From Limnoperna fortunei (Eukaryota > Mollusca > Bivalvia > Mytilida > Modiolidae), in NCBI GenBank assembly GCA_944474755.1, contig OX104115.1, positions 62,252,648 through 62,316,647 of the forward strand: a DNA stretch of 64,000 nucleotides. Reading direction: 5' to 3'. A program made the translations under genes and the position numbers. The notes beneath the pieces were generated by a model. The model did no database searches. It was not told the DNA's origin and saw only the letters and a program-made list of their open reading frames with translations. Below, one piece after another: positions 37,873-50,943 of the stretch (position 1 is the stretch's first letter; every line of letters starts with the position of its first letter).

Positions 37873-38017
37873 AAGGCTTTCCACTTTCTAGTGGAAAGAC
37901 TTACTGTTATTAGTCTGTTTCTTATTAAGGCTTTCCACTTTCCGAGTGGAAAGCCTTCTTGTTATTCTTCTGTTTCTTATTATTATTAAGGCTTTCCACT
38001 TTCCAGTGGAAAGCCTT
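37873..38017 (+). repeat. Three successive element heads
   Basis: Head hairpins at 37873 (A18), 37927 (B3) and 37988 (B2) lie 54 and 61 bp apart, separated by remnants of the TTA tract. Downstream there are three matching bodies and tails in reverse order: B2, B3, A18. A simple 60-bp tandem duplication would add heads without adding headless bodies. Confidence 0.8.
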
Positions 38018-40980
38018 CTTGTTATTCTTCTGTTTCTTATTATTATTATTCTTATTTTTTTCCGCCAAGTTTTCTTTTCCCATTATAAATTTTGTTTCGC
38101 GACATGTCGTAAAGACATTTTGTACTATGGATGTATAAGACATTACGCTTTCGCAGTTGACCCTGTCACACCGAACACTTGTTCTTTACGGAGTTATCTC
38201 CCCTGTTACAGAAAAGCTTGTGTGCAGATAAACTATGAAACCGTAGAAGATTTCGCAATAAAAGTTGTTGCAAAATGGTCAGCTATGGATTGCGACAATT
38301 TGTTACATATCGCGCAAAGTATTTTGACGACTCCTTGTATGAGTTATTTCCCCTTATTTATTGGAAGTACAATTTGTACCATTGTAACTCATGAACCAGA
38401 GGTGATATAGACTAGATATTTCACAGTTGGTCATCATTGACCTTGACCTTGAAAAAGGTCACAAGGTCAAAGGTCAAGGTCATGTTCTAATTTTTGACCC
38501 TTGGTTGTGTGCAGATCTCCTCCTTTACTATAATAGATAGAGAACTGAAACCTTTACCAAAATGTGTATCATATTGAGATCTTGAATCGTCACTTTTTTT
38601 ATTTGACATTTTTATAAGAGTTATCTCCCCTAGACCAATAAAATGTATTGTGAATTGCATTATATCACTATATCTCAGTAACTATAACAGATATATATAT
38701 GAAACCTTATATCATTGGTCATCATTGACCTTGACCTTGAAAATGGACACAAGGTCAAAGGTCAAGGTCACGTTTGAAATTTTGGCATTGTCTTGTCATC
38801 GCTATTACTTTGAAACGGTAAAAGATAGGCTATAAGTTATAATGGATAAAATGTTGGTCTCATAAAGGCGCAACTTTTTTCTATTTAAAGGGAAAGGATC
38901 CGGCTTCATCTTATAGGAGTTATCCCCCATTACAACCATTGATAATTAGTTTTTCATTAAATACTTATCAACTATTGATAGTAGAGGCATGGGGTCTTCA
39001 CTATGGATCATTAGGACCCTTGACCTTGAAAACATATACAAGGTCAAAGGTCAAGGTCATTTTCTAATTTTTTGTATATATTATAAGTAGTCATATCTTA
39101 ATGACTTTAAGAGATATTGGCATAAAATCTTCAATGTTGATCACTGTTGACCTTCAGCATGGTCAAGGTCATGCTGTAAAAGTCAAGGTCAAAGTCCTTT
39201 ATAAATGTTTTTCATGGTACTATGTATTTTGAATGGCTTCTTCTTTTAATGCTATTGCCTATAAGTAATATTTACGTAGATTAAAAGATCAGTTGTCAAG
39301 GTCATTCAAGTTTTCTTACGTCTTATTTAATGACCTTTCTTATTTTTAAAGATATCTAAATAGTTTTTTAATAATTTTTGTTCTTATTAATTGCTATAGA
39401 CAAATTACGTATGTTTCTTAGCTTTTTGGTTTCAAGGTCATTTATTTAAGGTCTTCTTTTGAAGTGGAAAGCCTATTAATCGTTCTTTAGAACGATTGAA
39501 CCTATATTTATTATTATTATTCTTATTTTTTTCCGCCAAGTTTTCTTTTCCCATTATAAATTTTGTTTCGCGACATGTCGTAAAGACATTTTGTACTATG
39601 GATGTATAAGACATTACGCTTTCGCAGTTGACCCTGTCACACCGAACACTTGTTCTTTACGGAGTTATCTCCCCTGTTACAGAAAAGCTTGTGTGCAGAT
39701 AAACTATGAAACCGTAAAAGATTTCGCAATAAAAGTTGTTGCAAAATGGTCAGCTATGGATTGCGACAATTTGTTACATATCGCGCAAAGTATTTTGACG
39801 ACTCCTTGTAGGAGTTATTTCCCCTTATTTATTGGAAGTAAAATTTGTACCATTGTAACTCATGAACCAGAGGTGATATAGACTAGATATTTCACAGTTG
39901 GTCATCATTGACCTTGACCTTGAAAAAGGTCACAAGGTCAAAGGTCAAGGTCATGTTCTAATTTTTGACCCTTGGTTGTGTGCAGATCTCCTCCTTTACT
40001 ATAATAGATAGAGAACTGAAACCTTTACCAAAATGTGTATCATATTGAGATCTTGAATCGTCACTTTTTTTATTTGACATTTTTATAAGAGTTATCTCCC
40101 CTAGACCAATAAAATGTATTGTGAATTGCATTATATCACTATATCTCAGTAACTATAACAGATATATATATGAAACCTTATATCATTGGTCATCATTGAC
40201 CTTGACCTTGAAAATGGACACAAGGTCAAAGGTCAAGGTCACGTTTGAAATTTTGGCATTGTCTTGTCATCGCTATTCAATTGAAACGGTAAAAGATAGG
40301 CTATAAGTTATAATGGATAAAATGTTGGTCTCATAAAGGCGCAACTTTTTTCTATTTAGAGGGAAAGGATCCGGCTTCATCTTATAGGAGTTATCCCCCA
40401 TAACAACCTTTGATAATTAGTTTTTCATTAATTACTTATCAACTATTGATAATAGAGGCATGGGGTCTTCACTATGGATCATTAGGACCCTTGACCTTGA
40501 AAACAAATACAAGGTCAAAGGTCAAGGTCATTTTCTAATTTTTTGTATATATTATAAGTAGTCATATCTTAATGACTTTAAGAGATATTGGCATAAAATC
40601 TTCAATGTTGATCACTGTTGACCTTCAGCATGGTCAAGGTCATGCTGTAAAAGTCAAGGTCAAAGTCCTTTATAAATGTTTTTCATGGTACTATGTATTT
40701 TGAATGGCTTCTTCTTTTAATGCTATTGCCTATAAGTAATATTTACGTAGATTAAAAGATCAGTTGTCAAGGTCATTCAAGTTTTCTTACGTCCTATTTA
40801 ATGACCTTTCTTATTTTTAAAGATATCTAAATAGTTTTTTAATAATTTTTGTTCTTATTAATTGCTATAGACAAATTACGTATGTTTCTTAGCTTTTTGG
40901 TTTCAAGGTCATTTATTTAAGGTCTTCTTTTGAAGTGGAAAGCCTATTAATCGTTCTTTAGAACGATTGAACCTATATTT
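37927..40980 (+). mobile_element. B3, outer Helentron-like element interrupted by B2
   Basis: The head lies at 37927-37987 and the body and tail at 39510-40980, together about 1532 bp. The head hairpin has a 5-base loop (TTCCG) and a perfect 13-bp stem. The tail hairpin is at 40949-40968. The two halves are separated exactly by B2, inserted in the TTA tract of B3, which sums to seven triplets instead of the four seen in the other B copies. B3-specific changes include TTCAATTG near 40277 and CCCCCATAAC near 40395. Pairing of this head with this body is inferred from bracket order. Confidence 0.65.
37988..39509 (+). mobile_element. B2, Helentron-like element nested inside B3
   Basis: 1522 bp. 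Head hairpin 37988-38017, tail hairpin 39478-39497. It starts right after three TTA triplets plus TT of the B3 head. At its 3' end it runs directly into a second B body that lacks its own head, which is what nested insertion predicts. Private changes include TGTATGAG near 38336 and AACATATAC near 39032. Confidence 0.68.
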
Positions 40981-42795
40981 ATTATTATTATTCTTATTAT
41001 TCTTCCGCCAAGTTTTGTTATCCCATTATCAATTTTGTTTCGCGACATGTCGTAAAGACATTTTGTACTTTGAATGTATGAGACATTACGCATTCGCAGT
41101 TAACCCTGTCACACCGAACACTTTTTCTTTACGGAGTTATTTCCCCTGTCATAAAAAGCTTGTGTGCAGATAAACTTTGAAACCGTAAAAGATTTCGCAA
41201 TGAAAATTGTTGCAAAATGGTCAGCTATTGATTGCGACAATTTGTTACATATCGCGCAAAGTATTTTGACGACTCCTTGTAGGAGTTATTTCCCCTTATT
41301 TATTGGAAGTACATTTTGTACCATAGTAACTCATGAACCACAGGTGACAGAGACTAGATATTTCACAGTTGGTCATCATTGACCTTGACCTTGAAAAAGG
41401 TCACAAGGTCAAAGGTCAAGGTCACATTCTAAATTTTGACACTGTGGTGTGTGCGATTCTCCTCCTGAACCATAAGAGATACAGAAATAAATCTTTTACC
41501 AAAATGTGTATCATATTAAGGTCTTGAAAGGTCACTATAAATGATTTGACTTTTGAAAGAGTTATCTCCCCTGGATCAATTAAATACAGTGTATATAGCG
41601 TTATCTCAGTAACTATGACAGATATTTATATGAAACCTTATATCATTAGTCATCATTGACCTTCCTTGACCTTGAAAATGGACACAAGGTCAAAGGTCAA
41701 AGGTCAAGGTCACCTGTGTTTCAGTACAGCGACATGTGAATTTTTGTACCTTTGGATTCGCTTTGTATTTTCAGCTTGCTACATGTCGCAATACAATTTG
41801 GTGCCAGGCATGGGCAAAAACATGGGGAATTTTAGGGTATTCCGCCAGCCTGCAAAAATAAAGGGGGGGGGGGTGTTTCTAAGGGACCCCATAAGAATGT
41901 AGTGTGCAGATTTCATCCTAGACCACAGAGAATGGTGAAACAAAATGGACGCCAATTAGTTCGGGGATCGATGTCCTTGAATTGTCGCTACAGTAGAAAT
42001 CATTCTGACGAACGATAAAAAAATTTCCAGGTCATGAAAGTTGAAGATAGGTTTTTTATGCAAAAATCGCGATTTTCAGAAAAACCATAAATCCTAGCCT
42101 TTCGAAAATGGCGCCAATCGATTTAGAATGTCGATTTTACCCCAACCAAGTATCTCGGATGTGCATAAATGTCAACAAAATCGAAAATCGGCAGAAAAAA
42201 TCAAATGTCGAGACGCAATCGGTACCCCCTAGATTTCAGCGGTTGAATGTTTGTGCATTGATAAATCCTTAAAATATACATCTGAATTATGTCTTCATGA
42301 GTTGTTTTAGCTGAAACAAACATGTTTTGTACTTTCATTTATTTTGAAATCACAATAAAGTCCACGCGATGTGTCGTCTGTTCCTTCCTTTTGTTGAAAA
42401 TCCGTTGCCTTTTACAATGCATTGAACGTAATATTCCAACGTTGATCACAACTGCATAATTGTTGACCTCCTGAGCCGTGATCTTGATGACATTTTTATG
42501 TATATCGCGATCATATGTAATATGCATCTGCGCAGTATAAAGTCTCTCCCCCCAAAAGAATATAATATACTAAGTCCGCGATAATATACCTCGATATCAC
42601 GTGACGAAAGACGAAGTAACCAGTCAAATCAAAGCGTTCTATATGTATTTCATAAATAAAAATCAAAGAATTTTCTGTCTTTCTTATTTATTTCATTTGT
42701 AAATACACGAAAACAATATAAAATGTCTTTGTATTTTAAATGTAGAAAACACATAGAAGGTATATATACGTCAAAATTTGATATGTCATCAACAA

Positions 42796-42867
42796 GCTTC
42801 CGTGGCGCAGTGGATAGAGCGCTGAGCTGGCAATACTGACATCCTGAGTTCGAGACTAGGATGTGAC
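42796..42867 (+). ncRNA. tRNA-like unit of A18
   Basis: A box 42803, B box 42848, T5 at 42874. The preceding unit is 5.2 kb away because of the nested B elements. Confidence 0.68.
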
Positions 42868-43039
42868 AAGTCATTTTTGCATGATTTTCTGCTACGTTTC
42901 ACGTATCTTTTGTGCAGTTATGTACTTTTATATAGAAAAAAAAACATTTTTTTTTTTTTTACGCTGCGGTGTAAAAAATGTCGCTTGATGTGGAAAACAT
43001 GATTTTTTCTTCCGAAGGAAGAAAGGAACTTTAATTATT

Positions 43040-45151
43040 AAGGCTTTCCACTTTCTAGTGGAAAGACTTACTGTTATTAGTCTGTTTCTTATTATTATTA
43101 TTATTCTTATTATTCTTCCGCCAAGTTTTGTTATCCCATTATCAATTTTGTTTCGCGACATGTCGTAAAGACATTTTGTACTTTGAATGTATGAGACATT
43201 ACGCATTCGCAGTTAACCCTGTCACACCGAACACTTTTTCTTTACGGAGTTATTTCCCCTGTCATAAAAAGCTTGTGTGCAGATAAACTTTGAAACCGTA
43301 AAAGATTTCGCAATGAAAATTGTTGCAAAATGGTCAGCTATTGATTGCGACAATTTGTTACATATCGCGCAAAGTATTTTGACGACTCCTTGTAGGAGTT
43401 ATTTCCCCTTATTTATTGGAAGTACATTTTGTACCATAGTAACTCATGAACCACAGGTGACAGAGACTAGATATTTCACAGTTGGTCATCATTGACCTTG
43501 ACCTTGAAAAAGGTCACAAGGTCAAAGGTCAAGGTCACATTCTAAATTTTGACACTGTGGTGTGTGCGATTCTCCTCCTGAACCATAAGAGATACAGAAA
43601 TAAATCTTTTACCAAAATGTGTATCATATTAAGGTCTTGAAAGGTCACTATAAATGATTTGACTTTTGAAAGAGTTATCTCCCCTGGATCAATTAAATAC
43701 AGTGTATATAGCGTTATCTCAGTAACTATGACAGATATTTATATGAAACCTTATATCATTAGTCATCATTGACCTTCCTTGACCTTGAAAATGGACACAA
43801 GGTCAAAGGTCAAAGGTCAAGGTCACCTGTGTTTCAGTACAGCGACATGTGAATTTTTGTACCTTTGGATTCGCTTTGTATTTTCAGCTTGCTACATGTC
43901 GCAATACAATTTGGTGCCAGGCATGGGCAAAAACATGGGGAATTTTAGGGTATTCCGCCAGCCTGCAAAAATAAAGGGGGGGGGGTGTTTCTAAGGGACC
44001 CCATAAGAATGTAGTGTGCAGATTTCATCCTAGACCACAGAGAATGGTGAAACAAAATGGACGCCAATTAGTTCGGGGATCGATGTCCTTGAATTGTCGC
44101 TACAGTAGAAATCATTCTGACGAACGATAAAAAAATTTCCAGGTCATGAAAGTTGAAGATAGGTTTTTTATGCAAAAATCGCGATTTTCAGAAAAACCAT
44201 AAATCCTAGCCTTTCGAAAATGGCGCCAATCGATTTAGAATGTCGATTTTACCCCAACCAAGTATCTCGGATGTGCATAAATGTCAACAAAATCGAAAAT
44301 CGGCAGAAAAAATCAAATGTCGAGACGCAATCGGTACCCCCTAGATTTCAGCGGTTGAATGTTTGTGCATTGATAAATCCTTAAAATATACATCTGAATT
44401 ATGTCTTCATGAGTTGTTTTAGCTGAAACAAACATGTTTTGTACTTTCATTTATTTTGAAATCACAATAAAGTCCACGCGATGTGTCGTCTGTTCCTTCC
44501 TTTTGTTGAAAATCCGTTGCCTTTTACAATGCATTGAACGTAATATTCCAACGTTGATCACAACTGCATAATTGTTGACCTCCTGAGCCGTGATCTTGAT
44601 GACATTTTTATGTATATCGCGATCATATGTAATATGCATCTGCGCAGTATAAAGTCTCTCCCCCCAAAAGAATATAATATACTAAGTCCGCGATAATATA
44701 CCTCGATATCACGTGACGAAAGACGAAGTAACCAGTCAAATCAAAGCGTTCTATATGTATTTCATAAATAAAAATCAAAGAATTTTCTGTCTTTCTTATT
44801 TATTTCATTTGTAAATACACGAAAACAATATAAAATGTCTTTGTATTTTAAATGTAGAAAACACATAGAAGGTATATATACGTCAAAATTTGATATGTCA
44901 TCAACAAGCTTCCGTGGCGCAGTGGATAGAGCGCTGAGCTGGCAATACTGACATCCTGAGTTCGAGACTAGGATGTGACAAGTCATTTTTGCATGATTTT
45001 CTGCTACGTTTCACGTATCTTTTGTGCAGTTATGTACTTTTATATAGAAAAAAAAACATTTTTTTTTTTTTTACGCTGCGGTGTAAAAAATGTCGCTTGA
45101 TGTGGAAAACATGATTTTTTCTTCCGAAGGAAGAAAGGAACTTTAATTATT
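43040..45151 (+). repeat. A monomer A19
   Basis: 2112 bp, G10. No private change noticed. Confidence 0.95.
44908..44979 (+). ncRNA. tRNA-like unit of A19
   Basis: A box 44915, B box 44960, T5 at 44986. Confidence 0.68.
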
Positions 45152-47264
45152 AAGGCTTTCCACTTTCTAGTGGAAAGACTTACTGTTATTAGTCTGTTTC
45201 TTATTATTATTATTATTCTTATTATTCTTCCGCCAAGTTTTGTTATCCCATTATCAATTTTGTTTCGCGACATGTCGTAAAGACATTTTGTACTTTGAAT
45301 GTATGAGACATTACGCATTCGCAGTTAACCCTGTCACACCGAACACTTTTTCTTTACGGAGTTATTTCCCCTGTCATAAAAAGCTTGTGTGCAGATAAAC
45401 TTTGAAACCGTAAAAGATTTCGCAATGAAAATTGTTGCAAAATGGTCAGCTATTGATTGCGACAATTTGTTACATATCGCGCAAAGTATTTTGACGACTC
45501 CTTGTAGGAGTTATTTCCCCTTATTTATTGGAAGTACATTTTGTACCATAGTAACTCATGAACCACAGGTGACAGAGACTAGATATTTCACAGTTGGTCA
45601 TCATTGACCTTGACCTTGAAAAAGGTCACAAGGTCAAAGGTCAAGGTCACATTCTAAATTTTGACACTGTGGTGTGTGCGATTCTCCTCCTGAACCATAA
45701 GAGATACAGAAATAAATCTTTTACCAAAATGTGTATCATATTAAGGTCTTGAAAGGTCACTATAAATGATTTGACTTTTGAAAGAGTTATCTCCCCTGGA
45801 TCAATTAAATACAGTGTATATAGCGTTATCTCAGTAACTATGACAGATATTTATATGAAACCTTATATCATTAGTCATCATTGACCTTCCTTGACCTTGA
45901 AAATGGACACAAGGTCAAAGGTCAAAGGTCAAGGTCACCTGTGTTTCAGTACAGCGACATGTGAATTTTTGTACCTTTGGATTCGCTTTGTATTTTCAGC
46001 TTGCTACATGTCGCAATACAATTTGGTGCCAGGCATGGGCAAAAACATGGGGAATTTTAGGGTATTCCGCCAGCCTGCAAAAATAAAGGGGGGGGGGGTG
46101 TTTCTAAGGGACCCCATAAGAATGTAGTGTGCAGATTTCATCCTAGACCACAGAGAATGGTGAAACAAAATGGACGCCAATTAGTTCGGGGATCGATGTC
46201 CTTGAATTGTCGCTACAGTAGAAATCATTCTGACGAACGATAAAAAAATTTCCAGGTCATGAAAGTTGAAGATAGGTTTTTTATGCAAAAATCGCGATTT
46301 TCAGAAAAACCATAAATCCTAGCCTTTCGAAAATGGCGCCAATCGATTTAGAATGTCGATTTTACCCCAACCAAGTATCTCGGATGTGCATAAATGTCAA
46401 CAAAATCGAAAATCGGCAGAAAAAATCAAATGTCGAGACGCAATCGGTACCCCCTAGATTTCAGCGGTTGAATGTTTGTGCATTGATAAATCCTTAAAAT
46501 ATACATCTGAATTATGTCTTCATGAGTTGTTTTAGCTGAAACAAACATGTTTTGTACTTTCATTTATTTTGAAATCACAATAAAGTCCACGCGATGTGTC
46601 GTCTGTTCCTTCCTTTTGTTGAAAATCCGTTGCCTTTTACAATGCATTGAACGTAATATTCCAACGTTGATCACAACTGCATAATTGTTGACCTCCTGAG
46701 CCGTGATCTTGATGACATTTTTATGTATATCGCGATCATATGTAATATGCATCTGCGCAGTATAAAGTCTCTCCCCCCAAAAGAATATAATATACTAAGT
46801 CCGCGATAATATACCTCGATATCACGTGACGAAAGACGAAGTAACCAGTCAAATCAAAGCGTTCTATATGTATTTCATAAATAAAAATCAAAGAATTTTC
46901 TGTCTTTCTTATTTATTTCATTTGTAAATACACGAAAACAATATAAAATGTCTTTGTATTTTAAATGTAGAAAACACATAGAAGGTATATATACGTCAAA
47001 ATTTGATATGTCATCAACAAGCTTCCGTGGCGCAGTGGATAGAGCGCTGAGCTGGCAATACTGACATCCTGAGTTCGAGACTAGGATGTGACAAGTCATT
47101 TTTGCATGATTTTCTGCTACGTTTCACGTATCTTTTGTGCAGTTATGTACTTTTATATAGAAAAAAAAACATTTTTTTTTTTTTTACGCTGCGGTGTAAA
47201 AAATGTCGCTTGATGTGGAAAACATGATTTTTTCTTCCGAAGGAAGAAAGGAACTTTAATTATT
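45152..47264 (+). repeat. A monomer A20
   Basis: 2113 bp, G11. No private change noticed. Confidence 0.95.
47021..47092 (+). ncRNA. tRNA-like unit of A20
   Basis: A box 47028, B box 47073, T5 at 47099. Confidence 0.68.
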
Positions 47265-49375
47265 AAGGCTTTCCACTTTCTAGTGGAAAGACTTACTGTT
47301 ATTAGTCTGTTTCTTATTATTATTATTATTCTTATTATTCTTCCGCCAAGTTTTGTTATCCCATTATCAATTTTGTTTCGCGACATGTCGTAAAGACATT
47401 TTGTACTTTGAATGTATGAGACATTACGCATTCGCAGTTAACCCTGTCACACCGAACACTTTTTCTTTACGGAGTTATTTCCCCTGTCATAAAAAGCTTG
47501 TGTGCAGATAAACTTTGAAACCGTAAAAGATTTCGCAATGAAAATTGTTGCAAAATGGTCAGCTATTGATTGCGACAATTTGTTACATATCGCGCAAAGT
47601 ATTTTGACGACTCCTTGTAGGAGTTATTTCCCCTTATTTATTGGAAGTACATTTTGTACCATAGTAACTCATGAACCACAGGTGACAGAGACTAGATATT
47701 TCACAGTTGGTCATCATTGACCTTGACCTTGAAAAAGGTCACAAGGTCAAAGGTCAAGGTCACATTCTAAATTTTGACACTGTGGTGTGTGCGATTCTCC
47801 TCCTGAACCATAAGAGATACAGAAATAAATCTTTTACCAAAATGTGTATCATATTAAGGTCTTGAAAGGTCACTATAAATGATTTGACTTTTGAAAGAGT
47901 TATCTCCCCTGGATCAATTAAATACAGTGTATATAGCGTTATCTCAGTAACTATGACAGATATTTATATGAAACCTTATATCATTAGTCATCATTGACCT
48001 TCCTTGACCTTGAAAATGGACACAAGGTCAAAGGTCAAAGGTCAAGGTCACCTGTGTTTCAGTACAGCGACATGTGAATTTTTGTACCTTTGGATTCGCT
48101 TTGTATTTTCAGCTTGCTACATGTCGCAATACAATTTGGTGCCAGGCATGGGCAAAAACATGGGGAATTTTAGGGTATTCCGCCAGCCTGCAAAAATAAA
48201 GGGGGGGGGGTGTTTCTAAGGGACCCCATAAGAATGTAGTGTGCAGATTTCATCCTAGACCACAGAGAATGGTGAAACAAAATGGACGCCAATTAGTTCG
48301 GGGATCGATGTCCTTGAATTGTCGCTACAGTAGAAATCATTCTGACGAACGATAAAAAAATTTCCAGGTCATGAAAGTTGAAGATAGGTTTTTTATGCAA
48401 AAATCGCGATTTTCAGAAAAACCATAAATCCTAGCCTTTCGAAAATGGCGCCAATCGATTTAGAATGTCGATTTTACCCCAACCAAGTATCTCGGATGTG
48501 CATAAATGTCAACAAAATCGAAAATCGGCAGAAAAAATCAAATGTCGAGACGCAATCGGTACCCCCTAGATTTCAGCGGTTGAATGTTTGTGCATTGATA
48601 AATCCTTAAAATATACATCTGAATTATGTCTTCATGAGTTGTTTTAGCTGAAACAAACATGTTTTGTACTTTCATTTATTTTGAAATCACAATAAAGTCC
48701 ACGCGATGTGTCGTCTGTTCCTTCCTTTTGTTGAAAATCCGTTGCCTTTTACAATGCATTGAACGTAATATTCCAACGTTGATCACAACTGCATAATTGT
48801 TGACCTCCTGAGCCGTGATCTTGATGACATTTTTATGTATATCGCGATCATATGTAATATGCATCTGCGCAGTATAAAGTCTCTCCCCCCAAAAGAATAT
48901 AATATACTAAGTCCGCGATAATATACCTCGATATCACGTGACGAAAGACGAAGTAACCAGTCAAATCAAAGCGTTCTATATGTATTTCATAAATAAAAAT
49001 CAAAGAATTTTCTGTCTTTCTTATTTATTTCATTTGTAAATACACGAAAACAATATAAAATGTCTTTGTATTTTAAATGTAGAAAACACATAGAAGGTAT
49101 ATATACGTCAAAATTTGATATGTCATCAACAAGCTTCCGTGGCGCAGTGGATAGAGCGCTGAGCTGGCAATACTGACATCCTGAGTTCGAGACTAGGATG
49201 TGACAAGTCATTTTTGCATGATTTTCTGCTACGTTTCACGTATCTTTTGTGCAGTTATGTACTTTTATATAGAAAAAAAAACATTTTTTTTTTTTTACGC
49301 TGCGGTGTAAAAAATGTCGCTTGATGTGGAAAACATGATTTTTTCTTCCGAAGGAAGAAAGGAACTTTAATTATT
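47265..49375 (+). repeat. A monomer A21
   Basis: 2111 bp, G10; the T run near 49275 is slightly short. Confidence 0.95.
49133..49204 (+). ncRNA. tRNA-like unit of A21
   Basis: A box 49140, B box 49185, T5 at 49211. Confidence 0.68.
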
Positions 49376-49432
49376 AAGGCTTTCCACTTTCTAGTGGAAA
49401 GACTTACTGTTATTAGTCTGTTTCTTATTATT

Positions 49433-49462
49433 AAGGCTTTCCACTTTCCAGTGGAAAGCCTT
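49433..49462 (+). repeat. 5' head hairpin of B4
   Basis: Same perfect 13-bp stem and TTCC loop as B1 and B2. Confidence 0.9.
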
Positions 49463-50923
49463 CTTGTTATTCTTCTGTTTCTTATTATTATTATTCTTAT
49501 TTTTTTCCGCCAAGTTTTCTTTTCCCATTATAAATTTTGTTTCGCGACATGTCGTAAAGACATTTTGTACTATGGATGTATAAGACATTACGCTTTCGCA
49601 GTTGACCCTGTCACACCGAACACTTGTTCTTTACGGAGTTATCTCCCCTGTTACAGAAAAGCTTGTGTGCAGATAAACTATGAAACCGTAAAAGATTTCG
49701 CAATAAAAGTTGTTGCAAAATGGTCAGCTACGGATTGCGACAATTTGTTACATATCGCGCAAAGTATTTTGACGACTCCTTGTAGGAGTTATTTCCCCTT
49801 ATTTATTGGAAGTACAATTTGTACCATTGTAACTCATGAACCAGAGGTGATATAGACTAGATATTTCACAGTTGGTCATCATTGACCTTGACCTTGAAAA
49901 AGGTCACAAGGTCAAAGGTCAAGGTCATGTTCTAATTTTTGACACTTGGTTGTGTGCAGATCTCCTCCTTTACTATAATAGATAGAGAACTGAAACCTTT
50001 ACCAAAATGTGTATCGTATTGAGATCTTGAATCGTCACTTTTTTTATTTGACATTTTTATAAGAGTTATCTCCCCTAGACCAATAAAATGTATTGTGAAT
50101 TGCATTATATCACTATATCTCAGTAACTATAACAGATATATATATGAAACCTTATATCATTGGTCATCATTGACCTTGACCTTGAAAATGGACACAAGGT
50201 CAAAGGTCAAGGTCACGTTTGAAATTTTGGCATTGTCTTGTCATCGCTATTACTTTGAAACGGTAAAAGATAGGCTATAAGTTATAATGGATAAAATGTT
50301 GGTCTCATAATGGCGCAACTTTTTTCTATTTAAAGGGAAAGGATCCGGCTTCATCTTATAGGAGTTATCCCCCATTACAACCATTGATAATTAGTTTTTC
50401 ATTAATTACTTATCAACTATTGATAGTAGAGGCATGGGGTCTTCACTATGGATCATTAGGACCCTTGACCTTGAAAACAAATACAAGGTCAAAGGTCAAG
50501 GTCATTTTCTAATTTTTTGTATATATTATAAGTAGTCATATCTTAATGACTTTAAGAGATATTGGCATAAAATCTTCAATGTTGATCACTGTTGACCTTC
50601 AGCATGGTCAAGGTCATGCTGTAAAAGTCAAGGTCAAAGTCCTTTATAAATGTTTTTCATGGTACTATGTATTTTGAATGGCTTATTCTTTTAATGCTAT
50701 TGCCTATAAGTAATATTTATGTAGATTAAAAGATCAGTTGTCAAGGTCATTCAAGTTTTCTTACGTCCTATTTAATGACCTTTCTTATTTTTAAAGATAT
50801 CTAAATAGTTTTTTTAATAATTTTTGTTCTTATTAATTGCTATAGACAAATTACGTATGTTTCTTAGCTTTTTGGTTTCAAGGTCATTTATTTAAGGTCT
50901 TCTTTTGAAGTGGAAAGCCTATT

Positions 50924-50943
50924 AATCGTTCTTTAGAACGATT
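50924..50943 (+). repeat. 3' hairpin of B4
   Basis: AATCGTTCT, loop TT, AGAACGATT, identical in all four B copies although the bodies differ. Confidence 0.9.

Larger units (their letters stand above)
37873..43039 (+). repeat. A monomer A18, split by nested B2/B3
   Basis: Head at 37873-37902, one TTA triplet plus TT, then 3054 bp of nested B elements to 40980, then the rest of A. Without the insertions it is 2113 bp and the microsatellite again sums to five triplets. G11. Confidence 0.93.
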
